From NCBI RefSeq assembly GCF_006149045.1, contig NZ_VBSN01000073.1, forward strand, positions 124,001 through 188,000: a stretch of 64,000 nt of DNA, in the 5' to 3' direction. Source of the DNA: Dyadobacter flavalbus (GTDB lineage Bacteria > Bacteroidota > Bacteroidia > Cytophagales > Spirosomataceae). Below the pieces are notes generated by a model that was not told where the DNA came from, searched no databases, and worked only from the letters and a program-made list of their open reading frames with translations. Shown in pieces: positions 59,509 through 64,000 of this stretch. A program made the position numbers and the translations under genes. Position 1 is the first letter of the stretch. The number at the start of each line of letters is the position of its first letter.

Positions 59509-60506
59509 AAGTTCAGTTTGTTCAATGTTAATTTCTGATGCTCAAAAACCCTGATCTGACCGGCCGTTGCTGACCTGTCCACGATTTCGGAAGGCACTAT
59601 TAACGTTCTGTCCGACAGGTTCAATGTTTCGATGGCGGTTTTGTATAGTTCATAAAGATTTTTTCCGCTGCATAATACCAGTTTCCATTCCGTTTCTTTT
59701 ATCAGGTGCCGCAGCTCGGACCCGATCAGCAGCCCGCTCAGGAACATGGCATTCTGTTTTTTATTCATTAAATGGAAAAGCTGGTTCGTTCTTACTGTAA
59801 AAAGTGCATTTAAAATACTCGCAACGCCTGATTCTTCAATCCCGGCCTTGAACGATTCCAGCGTTTCAGGCGAATGATTTGCCTGATTTTCAACTTCAAC
59901 GGAATCTTTTAAAATACTCTGGCCGGCCATCAGATTAAAAACTTCACCCGTCATAAAAGTTTTGAACTGCGTCAGTTCGCCTTGCTTCACGTACAGATGT
60001 TTGGAATGCGTTCCCGGAAACAGGAATATGGCATTTTCATGATAGGGAAAATCGGTAAGTTCCGCTACGCCGATGAGCTGCGTTTCTTCCCCGCGCATGA
60101 CATCGTGATGGCTGCTTACGCCGGATAACAGCATGATTTCATTGTTAAAACCGTCCTGTTCACCGAAATGCTTCATCAGAATACTGCTCCCGTTCAAAGC
60201 AAACGGAAGCTGCGCATAAGGGATTTCCTGCATGCCGATGGATGAAGACGCCATTCCTGACAATACAACCGTAATTCCATCGAGATTAACGGCAAGTTTT
60301 TGTGACAAGATCCTGATCTGTTCAGCCAGTTGCTGCCTGAAATAAATTTCACGCGGGATTTCACCCGATGCTTTCCATGAATTGTATGTACTGCTGATTC
60401 CATTTTGCGAAATCACTTCACCAATCAGCAAATTGTCCGTTCTGTTTACCAGCCGCAGCCGGAAAGATGTAGTGCCCCAATCGCAGCTTAACAGGTATTT
60501 TTCCAT
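59505..60506 (-). CDS. dgoK: 2-dehydro-3-deoxygalactonokinase
   Basis: This 333-residue protein matches DgoK: LLSCDWGTTSFRLRLVN (ATP-binding phosphate loop), VLSGMASSSIGMQEIPYAQLPF, FLFPGTHSKHLYVKQGEL and a C-terminal MFLSGLLIGSELRHLI. DgoK phosphorylates 2-keto-3-deoxy-D-galactonate at the 6-position before aldol cleavage, the second step after dehydration in the De Ley-Doudoroff route. The gene starts the minus-strand operon with the aldolase and transporter. The dehydratase DgoD is not in the window. The upstream PQQ dehydrogenase gene runs in the same direction, 103 bases away. Confidence 0.9.
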   Translation of the reverse strand: MEKYLLSCDWGTTSFRLRLVNRTDNLLIGEVISQNGISSTYNSWKASGEIPREIYFRQQLAEQIRILSQKLAVNLDGITVVLSGMASSSIGMQEIPYAQLPFALNGSSILMKHFGEQDGFNNEIMLLSGVSSHHDVMRGEETQLIGVAELTDFPYHENAIFLFPGTHSKHLYVKQGELTQFKTFMTGEVFNLMAGQSILKDSVEVENQANHSPETLESFKAGIEESGVASILNALFTVRTNQLFHLMNKKQNAMFLSGLLIGSELRHLIKETEWKLVLCSGKNLYELYKTAIETLNLSDRTLIVPSEIVDRSATAGQIRVFEHQKLTLNKLNL

Positions 60507-60609
60507 GATGTCAGGTTGAGTTATGCCGCTGAAATTTCAAGTATTTTAAATAAAACAGCCTTTGGAATACCCGGATTTCCGACCCGCCGTATACAAAATC
60601 CCGGCACCG

Positions 60610-62820
60610 TTAAGGAAGCGCAAAGGCAACATAGCTCCCGCCGGATTTCAGTCCATACCGCGTTCCGCCGGCAGCAATGACAATATACTGCTTTCCGTTC
60701 ACCATGTACGTGGCCGGCGTTGCAAATCCGCCCGCAGGCAGTTTGTATTCCCAGATGACCTTTCCTGTTCTGGTATCAAAAGCCCTGAGTTTTTCATCAT
60801 ACGTTGCTGCAATGAACAGCAGTCCGCCTGCCGTAACGATCGGGCCGCCGTGATTTTCCGTGCCGGTCGGCGGAATTCCTTTTCCGGTCAGTTCGGGATA
60901 TTCGCCCAGTGTCACTTTCCATAGGTATTCGCCGGTGTTGAGGTCAACGGCATTCAGCGTTCCCCACGGCGGCTTGATGGCCGGATAATTGTCCTGATCG
61001 CGAAACTGGACATTGCCGTTGTTGACAAAAGGCGGAGCATAAGGAAAATCCGCACTCTTCTGCGCAGCAACTTCTGTAGTCTGGCTGTGAATGTCATTGG
61101 CGGCCGGCTTGCTTTCCATATTCAGCAGGAAATCGACAATGGCGTTCCGGTCTTCCTTGGCAATATGCTGAAAAGAAGGCATTCTTCCACGTCCCGTTTC
61201 CAGAATGGCCGCAATCTGTTCCCGGCTCAACCTCTTGCCAATGTCTTTCAAAACTGGATAAGCCTGCGTACCCGCCGAGGCCGTTGCATTTCCAGTCGTT
61301 GTGGCGTGACAAGCCGTGCAGTTGGTATTAAAAAGCACCGCTCCTTTTGACAGCGTCTGACCATTGGTTTTTTCCCTGCTGTCGCGCATTTTCAGCCACC
61401 ACAGCATGTTGTTGCCGTTTACATACATAATCCCGTTCGGATCAGCGGCTGTACCGCCCCACTCCGCCCCGCCACCGATGCCGTAAAGAAGCCCTCCTTC
61501 CAGACTGGGCAGTTCATTCTTCGGACCTTTGCGGCTGTTGTTATAGCGGTCCAGCACATAGGCATGCGCTTCCGGCGTGCGCGTCGTAATATCCGCTTCG
61601 GTCAATTGCTGATTGGCAAACGGCGCAGGTTTGGTTGGAATGGGTTGCGTAGGCCACGGATTTTCGCCCGGCAATGCATGGGCGACAGGCGCAGCCACTT
61701 CTTTAACCGGAAACAACGGTTTGCCTGTATCTCTGTCAAAAACAAAAATGTAGCCGTCTTTGGTCGCCTGCGCTACGGCATCCATCCTTTTACCATGATG
61801 CTTCACGGTAATCAGATTGGGCGGACAAGGAATATCGCGGTCCCATAAGTCGTGATGTACAGTCTGGAAATGCCATTTACGTTTTCCTGTTTCCGCATCC
61901 AGCGCAATGACGCAGTTTGCAAACAGATTGGTACCTTTTCTCGCGCCGCCGTAAAAGTCAACCGAAGGCGAGCCGGTTCCCAGAAACACGGTTCCGCGCT
62001 TTTCGTCCAGAACCATTCCGGCCCAGCAATTGGCGCCGCCCAGTTTTTTGTAAGAATCTTTTGACCAGGTTTCATACCCGTATTCGCCGGGAAGCGGAAT
62101 GGTGCGGAAAATCCAGGCGAGCTTGCCCGTACGAACATCGAAAGCACGGATATGGCCGGGCAATGCGTCGCCGCCTTCAGAAACCGACGAACCAGTAATC
62201 AGCAGATTTTTATAAATAACACCGGGCGTCGTGTTGCGGATGTTGAAATTGTTCAGGTCGTAACCGTACGTTTCCTTGTCGCCAAGCCCTTCATGAAAAT
62301 CGACTTCGCCGTTTTTTCCAAAACTTTCAACCCGTTTTCCGGTCGCAGCATGGATTGCAAAAAGGGAAGAACCGGCGGTATAAAGAATTCTTTTATCTTT
62401 TCCCTCAGACCAGTAAACAACGCCGCGCACCGGATGAAACCTCGGCCTTTTGCCTTCAAACGGATCAAATTTCCATAGTTCTTTTCCGGTTGCTGCTTCA
62501 ATGGCAAATACTTTCAACTTCGGCGTGGTGCCGTACAGAATGCCGTCGATAATAATGGGCTGACATTGCATGTCCATGCCTCTTTCATCGGTATTTTTGT
62601 TTTCACCGGTATCGTAAGTCCAGGCGAGTTTCAGGTTTTTAACATTTTCTTTATTGATCTGTTTCAAAGGCGAATACCGGTTGCCGGCATTGTTGCCGCC
62701 GTATACCGGCCAGTCCTGATCCGGCTCCGGAAGTGCTTGCTTCCTGTTTGCGAAAGTCCATGCGCAGATCAGGAAAAGTAACGACAGATAAAAGATATTT
62801 TTCAAGGGTTTAGAAATCAT
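60610..62820 (-). CDS. PQQ-dependent dehydrogenase with C-terminal-half cytochrome c domain
   Basis: This 736-residue protein has a signal peptide (LKNIFYLSLLFLICAWTFA), then quinoprotein propeller blades with W-motifs (WPVYGGNNAGNRYSPLKQIN, KLAWTYDTGENKNTDERG, GYETWSKDSYKKLGGANCWAG). A cytochrome c domain has CTACH at residues 501-505 and Met/His candidates in GRGRMPSFQHI, with final blades after it (GNVQFRDQDNYPAIKPPWG). It resembles PQQ glucose or alcohol dehydrogenases of Bacteroidota; the cytochrome insertion before the last blades is typical for this group. It would oxidise an aldose or alcohol in the periplasm. PQQ biosynthesis genes are not in the window. It lies upstream of the galactonate-type operon, so an aldose-to-aldonate role is likely but inferred. 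Confidence 0.9.
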   Translation of the reverse strand: MISKPLKNIFYLSLLFLICAWTFANRKQALPEPDQDWPVYGGNNAGNRYSPLKQINKENVKNLKLAWTYDTGENKNTDERGMDMQCQPIIIDGILYGTTPKLKVFAIEAATGKELWKFDPFEGKRPRFHPVRGVVYWSEGKDKRILYTAGSSLFAIHAATGKRVESFGKNGEVDFHEGLGDKETYGYDLNNFNIRNTTPGVIYKNLLITGSSVSEGGDALPGHIRAFDVRTGKLAWIFRTIPLPGEYGYETWSKDSYKKLGGANCWAGMVLDEKRGTVFLGTGSPSVDFYGGARKGTNLFANCVIALDAETGKRKWHFQTVHHDLWDRDIPCPPNLITVKHHGKRMDAVAQATKDGYIFVFDRDTGKPLFPVKEVAAPVAHALPGENPWPTQPIPTKPAPFANQQLTEADITTRTPEAHAYVLDRYNNSRKGPKNELPSLEGGLLYGIGGGAEWGGTAADPNGIMYVNGNNMLWWLKMRDSREKTNGQTLSKGAVLFNTNCTACHATTTGNATASAGTQAYPVLKDIGKRLSREQIAAILETGRGRMPSFQHIAKEDRNAIVDFLLNMESKPAANDIHSQTTEVAAQKSADFPYAPPFVNNGNVQFRDQDNYPAIKPPWGTLNAVDLNTGEYLWKVTLGEYPELTGKGIPPTGTENHGGPIVTAGGLLFIAATYDEKLRAFDTRTGKVIWEYKLPAGGFATPATYMVNGKQYIVIAAGGTRYGLKSGGSYVAFALP

Positions 62821-62952
62821 ATTTAAAGTAAATGGATCTTGCTGATGAAAATAAAATCCTTACCTATCCGGAAAGTGAAAAACCTTATTATGATAAAATG
62901 CAACGTTCCGGGCATTTCATGTCTGGCATAAAACGTCCGGAACGCAGGCTTA

Positions 62953-64000
62953 TCAATTCAGATTCGGGTTCAGGGATGTGTCGGAATAAGGCAGCGGAAA
63001 CCAGTAATTGGCTTTGGTAATGGCGCGTATCGGCTGAAGATCGTCCGGACTTTTGTTGGCGTTGGCTTCTTCCACTTTTTCCAGACGGACCAGATCAAAC
63101 CAGCGCGTTCTTTCGCAGGCAAATTCCCACGCACGTTCCTGCACTACTTCATCGGCAAATTTGGCAGCAGTAAGCCCGTCGGCGGCAGACAACGGCTTGG
63201 TTCCGGCAGCGCGGCCTCTGAGCCGGACCTGGTTCAGCGCATCGTACGCAGCCTGATCCGGACCGCCGGTACCGCGGGCTTTGGCTTCGGCATAAATGGT
63301 CAGCACATGTGCATAGCGCATCATTACAGACGGCAGTGAAGCCTGATACGTGGAAATATCGCCTTTGATATACCATTTTTTATAATAAGGATGCTTTGTC
63401 AGACTTTTTTGCCAAGGAATTTTAGTCCCTGAAAGTCCGAATTCGGTGCGGAACGTCGCATCTTTTCTTGGGCCTTCGGGAAAACTGTTGAAGAAATTCA
63501 GCTCGGCATACATATCGTCCCAGCCGCCTTCTTCTCCCGGCATGGTCGTCAAGCCATACGTGGAGTTGCCGGAATCACCGCTTGTAAAACCGTTGATCTG
63601 GAACACAGCCTCGGCTGTTCCCGTTGAAGCCGGATCATTTTCAAAAACGGCAGCAAATGTCGGAAGCAGCTGAAATCCGTACGCAGCTTTGTTATCGATG
63701 ACTTCTTTGGCTTTTGCAGCTGCAAGATCATATTTGTCCGTTTGTTTCAGCGGCCATCCGGCCATCGTCAGGTATACATCGGCAAGATATGCTTTTGCAG
63801 AACCTTTGTTCGGACGTCCTGGATCGCGTTTGGTATTCGGAAGATTGGTTTCGGCCACTTTCAGATCGGAGACAATCAATTCATAAACCTGCTCGGGCGT
63901 AGACTTTCCGATGCTTAATAAATCGGCAGAATATTCACCTGCGAGCACCAATGGGATATTGCCCCAGAAACGCGTAAGCCAGTAATAAGAAAATGCACGT
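62953..64000 (-). CDS. RagB/SusD family nutrient-uptake outer-membrane lipoprotein, 5' truncated
   Basis: The frame is open to the right window edge, so the N-terminal part with its lipoprotein signal is missing; about 348 residues are seen. Motifs are FWGNIPLV near the edge, GKSTPEQVYELIVSDLKVAETNLP, AYLADVYLTMAGWPL (the TPR-like helix) and NQVRLRGRAAGTKPL. The protein ends VVQERAWEFACERTRWFDLVR and DTSLNPNLN. SusD proteins bind glycans at the cell surface for a partner SusC TonB-dependent transporter, expected upstream, outside the window. It sits 132 bases before the PQQ dehydrogenase gene on the same strand and may supply the same sugar-utilisation module. No internal stop is seen. Confidence 0.9.
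   Translation of the reverse strand, partial: RAFSYYWLTRFWGNIPLVLAGEYSADLLSIGKSTPEQVYELIVSDLKVAETNLPNTKRDPGRPNKGSAKAYLADVYLTMAGWPLKQTDKYDLAAAKAKEVIDNKAAYGFQLLPTFAAVFENDPASTGTAEAVFQINGFTSGDSGNSTYGLTTMPGEEGGWDDMYAELNFFNSFPEGPRKDATFRTEFGLSGTKIPWQKSLTKHPYYKKWYIKGDISTYQASLPSVMMRYAHVLTIYAEAKARGTGGPDQAAYDALNQVRLRGRAAGTKPLSAADGLTAAKFADEVVQERAWEFACERTRWFDLVRLEKVEEANANKSPDDLQPIRAITKANYWFPLPYSDTSLNPNLN

Noticed and set aside
62832..63020. 62-codon plus-strand frame near the right end
   Set aside because: It runs into the SusD gene antisense and has no support.
1..64000. tRNA, rRNA, prophage or insertion-sequence genes
   Set aside because: I saw no cloverleaf-forming segment, rRNA motif, integrase, transposase or terminal inverted repeat.

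Overview
The window looks like chromosome from a Bacteroidota bacterium, most likely order Cytophagales; a Dyadobacter- or Spirosoma-like member is my best guess from protein style, but no rRNA gene is present to prove it. The signs are a RagB/SusD outer-membrane protein, a Reg_prop/Y_Y_Y hybrid histidine kinase, an ECF sigma factor next to a membrane protein with a TonB-type C-terminus, a DUF4202 protein, a PVC-type cytochrome c with sugar-dehydrogenase and HEAT domains, and a general lack of Shine-Dalgarno sequences. I see no tRNA, rRNA, CRISPR array, insertion sequence or prophage.

Positions 1-21629 form a large exopolysaccharide region. It opens with a partner-switching cassette: a receiver-PP2C phosphatase, a STAS protein and an RsbW-like ATPase. 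An acyltransferase, a Wzx-type flippase, a GT39 enzyme, three GT2 enzymes (two of them a tandem duplication) and a CHASE3-like/PAS/HK/REC/Hpt hybrid kinase follow. A tight minus-strand operon (about 19208 down to 11391) encodes a half-length TolC-like protein, a Wzc-like co-polymerase with a degenerate kinase domain, a processive GT2, a 48-residue membrane protein, a Wzy-type polymerase/ligase, a GT14 and a GT4 enzyme. A hexapeptide acetyltransferase diverges from it. A response regulator and the initiating sugar-phosphate transferase close the region; the transferase carries an N-terminal pseudo-receiver and an inserted four-cysteine motif. No Wza-type exporter is visible. I infer one EPS system controlled by several signalling layers.

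Positions 22046-27664 hold an ECF sigma/TonB-like pair divergent from a VWA lipoprotein-like gene, followed by DUF4202, lipoprotein and general-stress genes. Positions 27728-45052 are an alpha-glucan/trehalose island: a TreY-MalQ fusion, a small response regulator, a 1402-residue hybrid kinase, GlgE, a TreS-maltokinase fusion, GlgB and an SDR oxidoreductase. These genes cover a trehalose-maltose-maltose-1-phosphate-glucan route; TreZ is absent from the window.

Positions 45402-57441 hold mixed accessory and stress genes: a LytTR regulator, a HipA-like kinase with DUF3037, a zinc alcohol dehydrogenase, a small secreted protein, an NmrA-family pseudogene, a cluster of short palindromes, a cytochrome c sugar dehydrogenase, LysR, Hsp20, NTF2-like, NUDIX and GNAT genes. 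Positions 57575-64000 form a sugar-acid module: an ExuT-type transporter, a KDPG/KDPGal aldolase, a 2-dehydro-3-deoxygalactonokinase, a PQQ dehydrogenase with a cytochrome c domain, and the C-terminal part of a SusD protein cut by the window edge. Five clear hairpin terminators separate transcription units.
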